DNA from: Asterella californica
Lineage: Eukaryota; Streptophyta; Marchantiopsida; Marchantiales; Aytoniaceae
Direction: 5' to 3'
Length of the DNA stretch: 64,000 nucleotides
Assembly: GCA_036924285.1 (NCBI GenBank)
Contig: JAYKYS010000009.1
Span: 7,316,001 to 7,380,000, forward strand
Shown here: positions 25,199 through 36,400 of the stretch, one piece after another
Layout of the letters: each line of letters begins with the position of its first letter
How positions within the stretch are numbered: the first letter of the stretch is position 1
The notes under the pieces: generated by a model
Database searches by the model: none
What the model saw: the letters and a program-made list of their open reading frames with translations, nothing else
Told to the model about the DNA's origin: nothing
Position numbers and translations under genes: made by a program

Positions 25199-26066
25199 TG
25201 GGGTAATCGATCAGGCTGCCTGCACACAATCAAGGAAGCGCGGGGAGTACCAGACAATGGCGAGAAGAAGTGAGAAGGAGAAAGAACAGGGGAAAGAACC
25301 TCTACAGTCTTCTTCGGCTCCCGAGTTGCCTTCGACCTCCGCGCGCTTCTGGCTCTTGTCCTAACTTCCAATGCGACTCCTCTCGAATGCGCCTGCTGTC
25401 AATTTCGGTCCACACCTCGATTCTTCTTTCGCTTCTACTCGCCACTCTCCACTGTCAACTTCTCGGAAGCTCCACAGAAATGCCTTCGCTCTTTCTGCTG
25501 TTTGTGCTCCCGCAATCCAATTTCACCCTTCGCCTAGCTGCCAACGTACTCTCTACTACCTCGATGTCTTACTCGATTCCTCTCTCAATGCTAGCTCGAA
25601 GTTCACTCTCTCAATCGATCTTCTTCAGGCGTACTGTGCTGCGGGAAGTTGGAAGGTGGCTAATGTGCTTCCTCACGCATCTTCCCCGCAGATTAGGGGT
25701 TCTCGTCCTTGGTGTCTTCCTGACCTATCTACCTATTCGGTGCGCTCCAGTAGGTACACCTACTTGTTTATCCGAAAACTCGTGGTCAGGCCTTCGTGAT
25801 CGCTGTCTTCCGGAAGACAGGTGTCTTCCGCCGTCTTCCCATCTTCCGCCGTCTTCCTATCTTCTGAAGACGCAACTGAGAAGACGGTCTTCCGAAGACG
25901 GTCGTCTTCTGAAGAAGTCAACTTCTTATTACAAACAGCTCTTAAGATCATCTTCCTGTTAAGGAAGACGTAACCTTGAGTAACAACGCTTCTTCAGTTA
26001 TATAAACAAGTCATTAATCTTAAAATTTTCAAAAATTCGTGAATACTGTAATTTGTGGGCACCACA
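25199..26066 (+). repeat. 868-bp LTR, central copy with TATA box
   Basis: Starts TGGGGTAATCGATCAGG and ends GTGGGCACCACA. TATATAAA at 25,999-26,006 would start transcription rightward, into the right arm. A purine run AGGAAAGATGGGGGG lies directly before it. By eye it matches the left LTR at roughly nine positions in ten, so the LTRs are older or less converted than the outer parts of the palindrome arms. Confidence 0.8.
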
Positions 26067-26074
26067 CATTCATT

Positions 26075-27938
26075 CTATTGAGACATTGGGCGCGGAAGCG
26101 CTGTCCAATTTCTGTCGAGACATCTCCTTGCTTCTTCCCGGGCCCAATTCGAGCTTCCCTACTCCTAGCCCTCAAATTGGAGACCCCAACTATCAATTTC
26201 CCTACCCCCTTACCTCTCTATTCCCGAAACTTGGAATAGAAGACGATTCGGAAGATGGGAACATCTTCGGAAGACGCTTCTTGAACTTGACTGTCTTCGG
26301 AAGACATCTTCGAAAGACTGTCTTCGGAAGTCGACTGAACACAATTCGTATCAAGAGTGGATTTGCTTTGCTTTTGTGTTTAGAGCGACTTGGTACGAAG
26401 CCTGAGTGGTGTGGTGAGTTGTTGTGTTATTTCGAGAAGTTGAAACTCGGGAACTAGGCCTGTGCCTCCCGGTCTTCCAAGCTTCTCAACTCCACATCTT
26501 CCTAGAGAGACTAGAAGACTGAAAGGCTGGCAAAATGAGCGAGAAGACGTGAGGATCTATTTCGGGTCTCTTCTGTCCGACCCATAGCAGCCGTTCCTTC
26601 TTCTTCCCGAACTTAGAAGAGAGTTGTGAGAAGTATTGCTGGCAGAATCCGGAGAGAATGGTCGAGGGTCATGTCTTCCCATCATGCAGCAAACTTCTTC
26701 TGAGTGCGTATGAGAGGTGAGAAGTCAGAAGAACAGAGTGCACATGTTTTGAGTCTGTTGTGAGGATAGATTGCGCGTAGGAAGAAGAAGACAGGTGAGA
26801 CCAGTGAAGAGAAGTCTGACTTCGAGAGGTCTTCCGAGAACGACATTGAATCGGAAGCTGTCCCAAGTGTCTTCCCAGAGGCCACTGTCACCGCAGGAGC
26901 CCGCAACCATCTTCTGAACCTTTCTCATACTCTACTTCTCGCATATCTTGTATCTTCTGATAGGAAGTAGGATGTAATGCAAGGTGGGTTGTCTTCTTGG
27001 TAATCCATGCGAGGCCTTGCTTAGATAGGATTGTTTAGATATAGCTCGGAAGACGAGAGCTATCTAGGAAGCACTGTTAGAATCCCGGAAGACGGAGTAG
27101 CTGTCTTCTGGAAGACTAGTTTCGTCTTCTGAGAGTGGAAGCTAGACTGTGGGCACTCGGGAAGAACTGAGCCTTCAGCTCATAGTAGGTGCTTGTGGTT
27201 TAGTGCAGCAGATCTTCCAGGTATGTCGATGCATCCGCGAGGCTTGGTGTTACCAGCGACAGAATTGGCCGAGGCCACTCTTTTCCTCAAGGAGTTGGGT
27301 CTCGACTTCTTCCTGTGGGACTGGAACCTCGCAGATCAAGGGCTTCTGGAAGAGGTATGGGCCGCGTTACCACCGCGTAACCGTGTACCTGCAAAGGCAG
27401 GAGTTGCTCGGGGAAGACCATCTTCCTGGACAGAAGACTGGTGGCGTAAGACGTTTCACAGGCCTGAGACCGAGAACCGAGGATATTGGTACGAGAAGAA
27501 GATCTTGCCTAGGATTGTGAGTTCATGGCATGTGCCTGGGAGTACCACTTGCCTTTTCGTGGAAGACAGGCAGGGGAGGAACGATTGGAAGATAGAGTCT
27601 TACCGGGAGCCGAAGAAGCGACTTCTGGCGAAGTTGTTTCTGCATCTTTTCCCCAAGGGAAAAGCGCAGAAGACAAGGTACTTAGGAGATCAGGACGTGG
27701 AGTTCCTGGAATCAGTGTGAGATGACAGAGTGTCAATCTACTGAGGCGCGTACATCCACAACTATGTACAGACGGAGCTAGCATACTTGGGTACCCCGGC
27801 GGGAGGACACTTGACGCCCTCTTCTGCTACTTGTATGTAGCCATGGGGGATCTTAGGGAAGATCAGCTGGCAGTGTATGGGCCAACGGAGCGACAGGAGG
27901 TGAAGGAGGAGACCTCGGAAGACGACGACCGAGAGGCA
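26075..27938 (+). repeat. Right arm of large inverted repeat
   Basis: Mirrors the left arm and ends abruptly after the segment encoding ERQEVKEE...EDDDRE; beyond about 27,938 the similarity is lost, so the element is truncated here. Confidence 0.85.
27193..27938 (+). pseudogene. Gag-like protein of the right element, truncated
   Basis: Same N-terminal region as the left copy; the first in-frame ATG is at 27,223 (MSMHPRG). The frame reads through the TGG that is a stop in the left copy and continues to the shared TGA at 27,718-27,720 (…FLESV). Downstream a further TGA replaces the TGG of IYWGAY, and a one-base loss near 27,820 (ccctcttc against cccttcttc) shifts the frame. The coiled-coil part is missing because the element ends at about 27,938. 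Confidence 0.7.
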
Positions 27939-30900
27939 TTATGGAGGTTGTTCGCAGATCAAAAGACTCAAGACGGCTGCTAAGAGACTCTCTGCTCTAC
28001 ACCTCCAGACTTCAAGAGGATATCAAGGACATGATCAAGGCAAGGAAGAGAGACCTTGCTCTGTCTTTTGATCCCTTGTGGAGCAGGAGGGGTCATATGC
28101 TGATGACCAAGAGGATGCATCATCTATAGCCCTACACCATCTATAGTTAGTTAGGGACGACGCCAAGAGATAAGACCAATAGAATCAGTCCTTTCTTATT
28201 TTTCCTCACCCACTGGGACGTCAGATCAAGATGTGGATACGGTTTAGAAGTCAATTCTTCAGATATGAGCATATTGGAGGTCAGCGTTAGTCATAGATTA
28301 CAGATAAAATATATTTTAGATTATATTTTTTTTTATTTTTTTTAATGATTATTGTTCTGAAGCACCATCTTGCAAGTCATGAAAGGAGACTCGAATTACA
28401 TTTATGTTTTTAGTTTGTATTTTGCACCTTGCAGTGCCTTCCCCTGGCATTTGATGGCTGGCAGTGATGTCTTTGAGGTGCGTGGGTGTTTGTGTTAGTG
28501 GTTATAAGGGCTTGCTTGCCTTATGCTTCCCCCGTGATCTGTTAAGTGCTACAACTACTTGTGAGCTAGTTCTATGGGAGAGTTTGAGGATCTAGGAGTA
28601 GTCAGAGGAAGGAGTCATGTCTAGGTTACAACTCTTCTGTGTAGTCTTGAGTCTAACCTCCTTATAAGTGGATTTTCTACCTGCAGGTCTGTTGTGGGTC
28701 TTTCATGTCTATCTCAGAGTAATATATGTGTTTGCTTGGAAGTGTGCACAAGGTTGGGTGTGTGATAACCATGCAAGGAAGAGAGAGAAAGAAAGGGGAG
28801 TTGAGAGTCAATGAGATATGATGCTAAGTACCAAGAGTACTATGAAGCCAACATTTTGTTCAGCCAAAGGGAGTGGCATGTGTAGAGATATATTATCAGG
28901 AAGAAATGCATCTATTTGAGATAATTGTCATACACTCAAAGTCTTGATCTATCCACTCACTCAACATGGAGAGTGAACCATCAATTAGCATACAAGAGAG
29001 TTACAATGAGTCAGCAGAGGAGTCTATTATCTCATCATTCTGGAAATCTATCATTCTGATGTACACAGAGACGTAACAAGTAGTCTTTGAGAGAGGAGTG
29101 ATAGTGAAGAGTTATTGGGAAGTGATAATTGTAATACGTGTCTTCACATGTCACACTTGGAACCAGTGGTAGAGGATGTACGTCCTACAAAGATCCATGT
29201 TTGTACCCAGCATGAGACGTATGACATATTTTTTTGAGTGAAGAAGGTGATCACGACACCAACTGAGTTCAGGTATATAGTGTATATATAGATGCAGATC
29301 TCAGAATGAGAGTGGAGGTCAACGCTAAGAGGTCAGTGATTAGAAGTTAATGTCTCGAGAGTTGACGTATCGGAGATCAACATCTACTTTTTGTTGAGGG
29401 GGTTTTGGGTCGATATTTCAACACGAGATAATGCTATTGAATAGCTTAGGAGGACTCTGTTACAAAGAGTTGTCTACTCATTAAATTTTATGGGTGTTGG
29501 TTGTGTTTAAGGAGAAAACAATGAGTTTGATCTTCAACATAGAGTTATCATCAGTTTTACTGCACGTTACAACGGGTTGACTCCAATTCTCTTGGGGATG
29601 ATATATTTGTACTACTAATGTTGTAAAGAGACAAATCTTGTGCTTTACAAAAGGGATCTCCAGTCCTCAGTGTAGTTTGTGACAATCGTCTCTTTTGATT
29701 CTCTTCTTCCTTGTATCTTTAATCAGAGATTCTGACGGACGTTTAACTCTAACTACTATCAGTAAGCGTGATTGTGCTTTATGCACTAGCAATGGCTCAA
29801 GCAGTTCCACCTTATCTCCTTGTAATGTTCTTGCCCTCTTGATAATTCAAGCGTGTTGTTCATGAGTCCATTTGGGGACACGTAACATCCCTTTCTCAGT
29901 CAAATGAGACAACAAATTTGTGTGCGTAGTCAACTTATGATACTCTAGTGGATAAATTGACAAAATTGTTGATGGTGGCACGCCCTCTGTATGATTGTAC
30001 ATCTTACCGATTGTCACATGTCCATAACCTTTGATACATCAACAACAACATCATCAAATGACTCATGGTAAAGCTTGAGCTTTTTTTTCCTTCAATTTGG
30101 TCCAGAAAATAATGATGGCATGCATTATTGTCGTAAAAAGGTCATGATTGAAGTCGGAAAGGGTTCCCAAAAACATTGTTTTCAACAAAGTACATAACAA
30201 TGAATTAGGAAAATCAGACGTGTTATCTATGTGTCTCAAAATAATCATGTAGTTCTTCAACACTACATATATAAGTGTCCACAAACAACTTTCGGAGCTT
30301 CGACAATCATTAGTTATTAAGGTTTGTTGAGTCTTAGGTCCACTCAGTTGATAAAACTGTATCGCAGATAAGAATTGGTTAACCACTGGAGGGTAAACAA
30401 AGATGACTGACTGTCACGTTAGAATCCAAACATGTCATCTATCATTGCTTCCTCAGTATGAATCACCTTTTGTCGTGCTTCATCCTCAATTCTGATTTTT
30501 AATTTGGAAACATCCGCTTTGTTGAGCAAGCGTGAAAACATAGCATAATGTGCTAGTGAGTAATACATGCGCTTCAATAACTCAGACAAATATGCATGAC
30601 TCAAAGTGCTTTGTACAACATGTGTATATTGAGGTTGTATAAGATGTAAAAAGCACAAATCTTAAACTTTCTGGTTATCAACGGAGCATATGCATCTCTT
30701 CCCAATGAGGGTTTGTGTTATCATCATCCTAAACCATCAAGTTATACCATCTACCTCTTCAATGTCTATTTTGTCTTTGACTTCTTGTCTGTCATCGATT
30801 ACTACATGCAATACTAGGATTTGAAATCCTAAACGATTCTCTAAGAGAAGTATCAGTTGAGTACTCATCCACCGATGGTCGTAACATAATGTTGCATTTG

Positions 30901-32735
30901 AACTCCTGGAGCAATTTTGAATACTGAGAAGCTAAAAGCTTTTGGAGTAAGATTTTAGTTGTTTGAATAAATCGACATTCATTTTGGGTTTAGACGGCTC
31001 TAAGAGTCTTGCCGTTTATAACCTTGTTGTTGTCACGTCAGTTTAGCACCTCGGATAGGTTGACCGAGTGCAGAGTGGTTAATCTCGATAGGGTCGTTAG
31101 TCTCGTTAGGACGGGTTTTGGACTAAACCTAGTAGGATATACTTCGCATGTAGGATTTGGAGGCTTTAGTTCTTCAAGTTGAGCCTTCAAGCTCCTAGCT
31201 ATGGTGGATAGTATTGGTGACCGCAATATAGATTCTCTGATGCATAGAGTGGATTTGGCTCGACTATAGTGTTTGTTTACTGTCAGTTTGCATGGTGGAG
31301 TGAGTACAGATTGTTTATTACTCGAAGCACTGAATTCGCGAGGTCTGATTGAGAGCTTTCATGTCACGGATTTCTGCCGGTGGTATCTATGGAGTGTGTA
31401 GATGGTTGATACTTTTGAGTTGCGAGTGCGCACGTGCGCATAGTGGTTCTTTTTTGGTCGTGTGGTTGATTGTTGTGTGGATTAGTGTTTGGACTTGTTC
31501 TTGGTCGAATTGGTGGTGAGTAGTGCGAAAGCGTTGCTGAAATTTCTCGTGATAAGTTTTTTGGGATTAATTTGAGATCGATAGATATGCCCCGACGGAT
31601 GTTGGATAGGCATGGGTCAGCAATTTCTGATGGTGAGGAGTGCAGTAGGTGCACACTGAGAATATGATTCCAACGCACCAAAAATCATCCAATTTGGTGA
31701 AGGATCGAAGGAGTTACAAAGAAAAGAAAGTCGTGGGTGGTCAAAATCTAACGTAAATCCACATGCATGCGCATATTTGACAGATTTCGATATTGTGGAG
31801 TGTGTTTCCGACCTCAAAAGTTGATGTTTGTGTGTTTGTTTCCTTCTTGTACGTGTTTTGGCATGAGTTTCTACTCTACTCCAAGCGGAGCGGAGCGAAG
31901 AGTGAGCGGGAGTGTTACGATATGGAGCGCATTTAGAGACATCGAGAAGTAGAGGTGCGAGAGTGTGGAGACGGAGCTCGAGCTCGAGCTTGAACTAGCA
32001 AGTCAACTTGCTGGCGTGTGTGAGCTAAGCCCAATTTCAGTGATGTGAGAGTGAGTAAAACCAGATTACTCATCTCAACACTATTCTTGAAGAATGTGCT
32101 TAACTACTAGCTCTTAGCTTTGACTTTATCACTAGATCAATAGCTCTTGGTATCTTATAGGGATGCGTGCAAGTATTTATGGACTTGTTTAAGGTAGTGG
32201 GGATCTTTTCGCATGTTCCTAGAGAAGTGCTAGAGAGACCTTATAATACTAAGAGAAGATGTCGTTGTGATAGCGTTTGTCTATACCGTAGAAGCGTGTA
32301 TGGAGACAATTGGTGACAATTGTCTTGGGTGAGCTAGTAGAGCTACCACATAGATACTTTTGGAGCTACTAGAGATATGAACATCTAGTTAGTGACCTTA
32401 GGTACATGTTATGACAGTTGGTGGTCATATATTGTGCATGTGATCATCGAAGAGGAGGTGTCAATCCGGGTGAGGTTAGGTTTATCTTTTGTGCATGTTT
32501 GAGTGTGAAAGGTTATCATTTGGACTTTTGGTGGTTGGAACCCCTCCACATTCTACTTCCTGTTTGTGCGCCACAATTGCTTGTGTTGGCATTTGATTTC
32601 TGGAGTCAGTTCACTCCAGTATGCTATTCGTAGTGAGACTGGAGTTGTGGACCAATCAGACTATCTATGTTTCTCTCATGATGGAAAACATCGACATCCA
32701 AGAGTGGAGGTGATGCGAGTCAACCCTCGACGTCT
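27939..32735. other. Intergenic DNA, no gene supported
   Basis: Mostly AT-rich with T-runs near 28,320. Two adjoining - strand frames at 30,063-30,386 and 30,419-30,658 might be remnants of a transposon protein, but no family signature is visible. Several short frames at 31,000-32,700 lack domains. Parts may be 5' sequence of the methyltransferase-bearing retroelement that follows; its LTR was not delimited. Confidence 0.4.
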
Positions 32736-33518
32736 GTGGATGCGATGTCAAACTCGATATTGGAGACGGCTATAGCAGTTCTGCGAACCTCACTATTTTC
32801 AGCCACAAACATGAAGGCATTGGGGGTCAACTTGTCTCTAGTGTCCCAGCTGGCAGCCACGCTCAGTGAGAACGAGGGTGTAGTTACCTCTAGTGCTGAG
32901 GTGGTTCATCGAGAGACGATAGATGTGTCCATGGAGTCAAATATCAAGACAACTACCAGTGGTACTTGACAAGCGACGACTGCTAGGTTAGATGAGTTAC
33001 CAGCTAAGCCAACGATTGACCGTGTTGGTTTGACACCATGTGTGGTGTTGTTGGACAACAAAAGTGATATTTTCTGTTTAGTCATCAAGGAAAGTGTATC
33101 GACCGCAGAAAGTCTTGTTAGACTCTGGAGTCCAATCGTTGATGTTGGGAAAGGCGGCCTGCATTGGTTTGGATCTAGGAAGTCCGAGGTGAAGAGATGT
33201 TCATTTCAGCTTGACATCTCTAAGGGATTAGGGGGTACAGCTCTACACATGACGCGCGAGATGTTGACGGTGAGAGTTCAACTAGATCATCTCGTAGATA
33301 GCTCCATGGTGAAGGCCAAGGCCATCGTTACGATCGCGAAGTCTTATGACATATTGGTTGGAGGTTTTGTGTTATACTCTATGGGGTTCGTGATCGACTA
33401 TTGGACGGAGATAACATCTTATAGATCAGGTTGGCAGTCCTGTGAGAGACGAGTGAGCCGCTTACCAATGCGATTCAATGCTAGAGTTGAGACAACGAAG
33501 CCTACACCAGGACGATGA
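32736..33518 (+). pseudogene. Retroelement aspartic protease region, decayed
   Basis: One frame open except for a TGA at 32,967-32,969. The protease active-site segment VLLDSGVQSLMLGKAACIGL is readable at about 33,112-33,171 in a neighbouring frame, with Asp-Ser-Gly at 33,121-33,129; the main frame takes over near 33,180 with RKSEVKRCSF, then AKSYDILVGGFVLY, GFVIDYWTE and YRSGWQS. This combination (DSG retropepsin, then YD-LVGG-LY and YWTE---YR-GWQ) is one I remember from bryophyte and fern retroelement polyproteins that also carry a cytosine methyltransferase. At least one frameshift, one stop; not functional. Confidence 0.7.
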
Positions 33519-33833
33519 CATCCGTTGTAGGGTTCAGTTCTGTCATTACTTGGCTGGACGGCTTGTTAGAAGACAATGCCCATGCGGAAGATACTCCGAT
33601 CTTTGAAGAGGTGAGGAGATATGCCTAACATGACTACGATAGTATCATCTGCCTTGGATGTTTCACTCTGGAGTTCGAGTGGAGAGTTGCAGTAGTATGA
33701 TGATCGGTTGGTACAGCAGGCTTGGAGTTGAGCCTTTGTACCGCTAGTACATGAACATAAGATTGTTCCTGCTACTAGTCTTGTTATCTTATCACCGTTG
33801 GATACGACTCATTTTGTATAGAAGTATTCAAAG

Positions 33834-34722
33834 GAGGGGGTGTGTGTGTTGGAGTTGTTTGGAGAGATCAGCACAAGTTTGACTACGGTATTGCAAGCAG
33901 ACATATGAGTACAGCGATACTTGCATGTGGAGAAATATGAGATTAGAGGCGCATCTCATTGTGTCATGTGGCACGTTTGGTGTAGAGATATCCTGAGTTG
34001 TTGTCTATATCAGCCGTTAGAGGATACTAGCAACCATTACCGTCAGATATTTCACTGTTGAGAGCACAGGATCTCACGTTTGTTCATATCATTCATTTGG
34101 TGATAGCCGAGTGGTCATGTCAAGATCACATGCATGCTAAAATCATATTCATGTTGGGAGAGATAAAGGTTTACATGACCCACGATTTAGTATGTTTTGA
34201 GAGATGTTACAGATCTTACGACACCTCCAAATGCATCAGATGGATTCTCCAGCGTACATCTTGGAGAACGTTCCTTTGTTGGGTGATGCTCTTACACATA
34301 TGATGACGAGTGTGCACCAAGTGCAATCTTGGGTTGGACCGGCAGTGCTGTTGGATGCAGCGAGAGTCAGATCTTGTGCACATCGTCCACGGTTGTGGTG
34401 GACGAACTTGTTACTGAGAGATGTGCTTAAGCACACACACAATGGAGTAGGACGACCAACGCACCTCACGATAGATGACCTCATGGATGCAAGACGACGA
34501 TCTCAAGTAGTGAGAGTCATCGATAAGTCATCCATGGCAATGGTGAACCTAGTGGGACGGTCCATGATAGCGTTGTCCACTTTGGTGAGCTTTCCAACGT
34601 CACATGTCGGAGAGAGTTGTTCAGACGGTGAAGAGAAGATTGCAGAAGTATGGCTTGCAGAAGAGCCACTTGGGAGACTGAGATGTGCAGTTACCATAGT
34701 TGGCTATGGGCTACAGTTTTAG
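33834..34722 (+). pseudogene. Retroelement C5 cytosine DNA methyltransferase domain, decayed
   Basis: Pieces of a C5-methyltransferase in order but in different frames. Motif I (AdoMet binding): GVCVLELFGEISTSLTTVL at 33,837-33,893, TGA at 33,906, then VQRYLHVE; the usual GG-G pattern has become GE-S. Motif IV (catalytic Cys): HLVIAEWSCQDH near 34,096-34,131; the normal Pro-Cys reads Ser-Cys, Cys kept. Motif VI: YILENVPLLGDA at about 34,250-34,290. Motif VIII region: CAHRPRLWWTNLL at about 34,378-34,415. A later VVRVIDKS...LSTLVSFPTS matches the C-terminal part. Such enzymes methylate cytosine in DNA; in the retroelement it would act on host or element DNA, an inference. Multiple frameshifts and a stop make this copy dead. 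Confidence 0.72.
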
Positions 34723-36400
34723 CCGGCAAGCATCTTTGGTTTCTTTCTCATCGTATTTTCTATTGTATGGTCAAGATCTAGATCTATCTACGGCCATTCG
34801 TCGTGATTCTGCTGAGGTACTGAACCTTGATGACCCAGATATGAGAGTGAGAGCATGTTTTCAATGAGCCGAGAAAACATGTAATTCATTGAAAATAGGG
34901 TAGAAAACTGCGGACATCGAGCGAAGAGGAGGTATTGTACTTTCTTTCATCAGGGAGAGTCGTCGAGGTACACGAGAAGAAGACATGGGTCGAAGATATC
35001 AGGTTCTGAAGATTTCAAGTGTGAGGATGTCGTAGAAAGAGAAATAAGATATTGGGAGTTCAAATTTCATCTATTGTTGTGTTTGGAAGTAAATCTGCCT
35101 TCCGGTGAATAGGAGATGAACTTACTAAGTGAGGATGAAATGTTTGGAAGTAAATATACCTTTTGATGAACGCGAGATGATCTTATTGAATAAGGACCGA
35201 TTGTGTTACATGAATTGATATTTGTGGAAGTCATTAGCTATCGCAAGAAGAGAAATAAAGCATTGGGAGTTTGAATTTCGTCTATAGTTGTGTTTGGAGT
35301 TGAATCTGCCTTTTGATAAATGAGAATTGATCTTATTGAGTACGAATCGACTGTCAGACCGAGATTGGTATTTGTGAGAGACTTTGACTAATGTAGGCAA
35401 GCGGTTTGACCCTTGTCTTCTTATTCAGTATCTATCTTATAATTAATCACAATTAGAAGGCTCGTTTTTCTTGAGAACGACTCTCCTCGATAATGTAAGC
35501 TCATTCCGTCGTCATACTTCCTGTTAATCTGTCATTGTGTCTATAGTATTAAGATTTAGACTAAAAGAAGTATGAATACCACTTTGAACAAGGGAGAAGA
35601 TAATACATGTTGGTTTATGTTCTCATGAGTCTGATATTTGTTCATGTCGTTGTATTCTCCAAAGACTGCATAATAAATCTCTATCACAATGAAGCTTTTG
35701 TTGTATTGAGATCTCTATCAAGGCAAATCTGTCAAGTATTGAGAAGTATCAAGTAAAGTAGTGTGTTACGATAACAATCATCTCCTCAATTAAAAATTTG
35801 TGAAAATTTACTACAGTTCATTCAGTAATTATTCTTAATTTTAATTTCTCCTTATAAAACAACATATGTCCATATGTATTAACAGAAAAACATAATATCT
35901 AAACTATAATAGTTAATAAGATAACAAATGTGTGAGAATTTATTTTATAATATTACCAAGTTCTTATAACTATTATATTGCAACACTTAACTAGGTTATG
36001 TTTATCCTATGCATATTGTAGGTGATAAACACACAACTAAACTTTTCAAAATCATGATGCACTATACATCATTTATGGTTATTTGGACTGTGAATACTTG
36101 AAATTGTTGTACATATACATGAAAGATTTCATTGGGTCAAATAAAGAATAGATTATTTTATATTTCTTTTTACATAAGAACACTTGTGGATAAAATTAAA
36201 GTATTGTGTTGGTAGAATCTGCCATTTAAATAAACCCAATGGATGCTTTCTTTTGCAAGAAGTATACCAATAGAACACTTAATCAATTCGTAAACTAAGA
36301 GATGGATCTCATAATCAGCTTGTGGTTAAACAGTTTCAAGTTTGTTGACTTTTAGAGTCGTACAAGTCTCTTTCGATTATATGTATATTTCACAATAGTA
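34723..36400. repeat. Tandem-repeat tail and AT-rich DNA
   Basis: Near 35,035-35,400 a unit including GAAATAA(A)G-ATTGGGAGTT and TTGTGTTTGGA-GT--AATCTGCC recurs with a period of about 211 bp (35,041 and 35,252), plus a partial middle copy near 35,140. May be 3' sequence or LTR of the methyltransferase element. From 35,450 the DNA is AT-rich with nothing recognisable. Confidence 0.5.

Larger units (their letters stand above)
19189..27938. mobile_element. Inverted (head-to-head) pair of gag-like LTR elements
   Basis: Two partial elements of one family. On the - strand: internal region 25,198 down to 20,057, then an LTR 20,056 to 19,189. On the + strand: LTR 25,199-26,066 followed by internal sequence 26,067-27,938, which breaks off. 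The left internal part about 23,320-25,187 and the right part about 26,075-27,938 are inverted copies of each other around the single central LTR. No pol domain (RT, integrase, RNase H) is seen, so the elements look non-autonomous or truncated. No target-site duplication could be found because the right end is lost. An alternative reading, a DNA transposon with 868-bp terminal inverted repeats, fits less well: no flanking duplication is seen, and the repeats end TG...CA with a TATA box near one end. Confidence 0.75.

Noticed and set aside
19189..26066. DNA transposon with 868-bp terminal inverted repeats
   Set aside because: No target duplication at the outer ends, TATA box and polypurine-like tracts fit LTRs, and the internal sequence is repeated beyond the right repeat. 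Kept only as an alternative.
30063..30658. Transposase remnant on the - strand
   Set aside because: Two adjoining frames but no transposase signature or terminal repeats.
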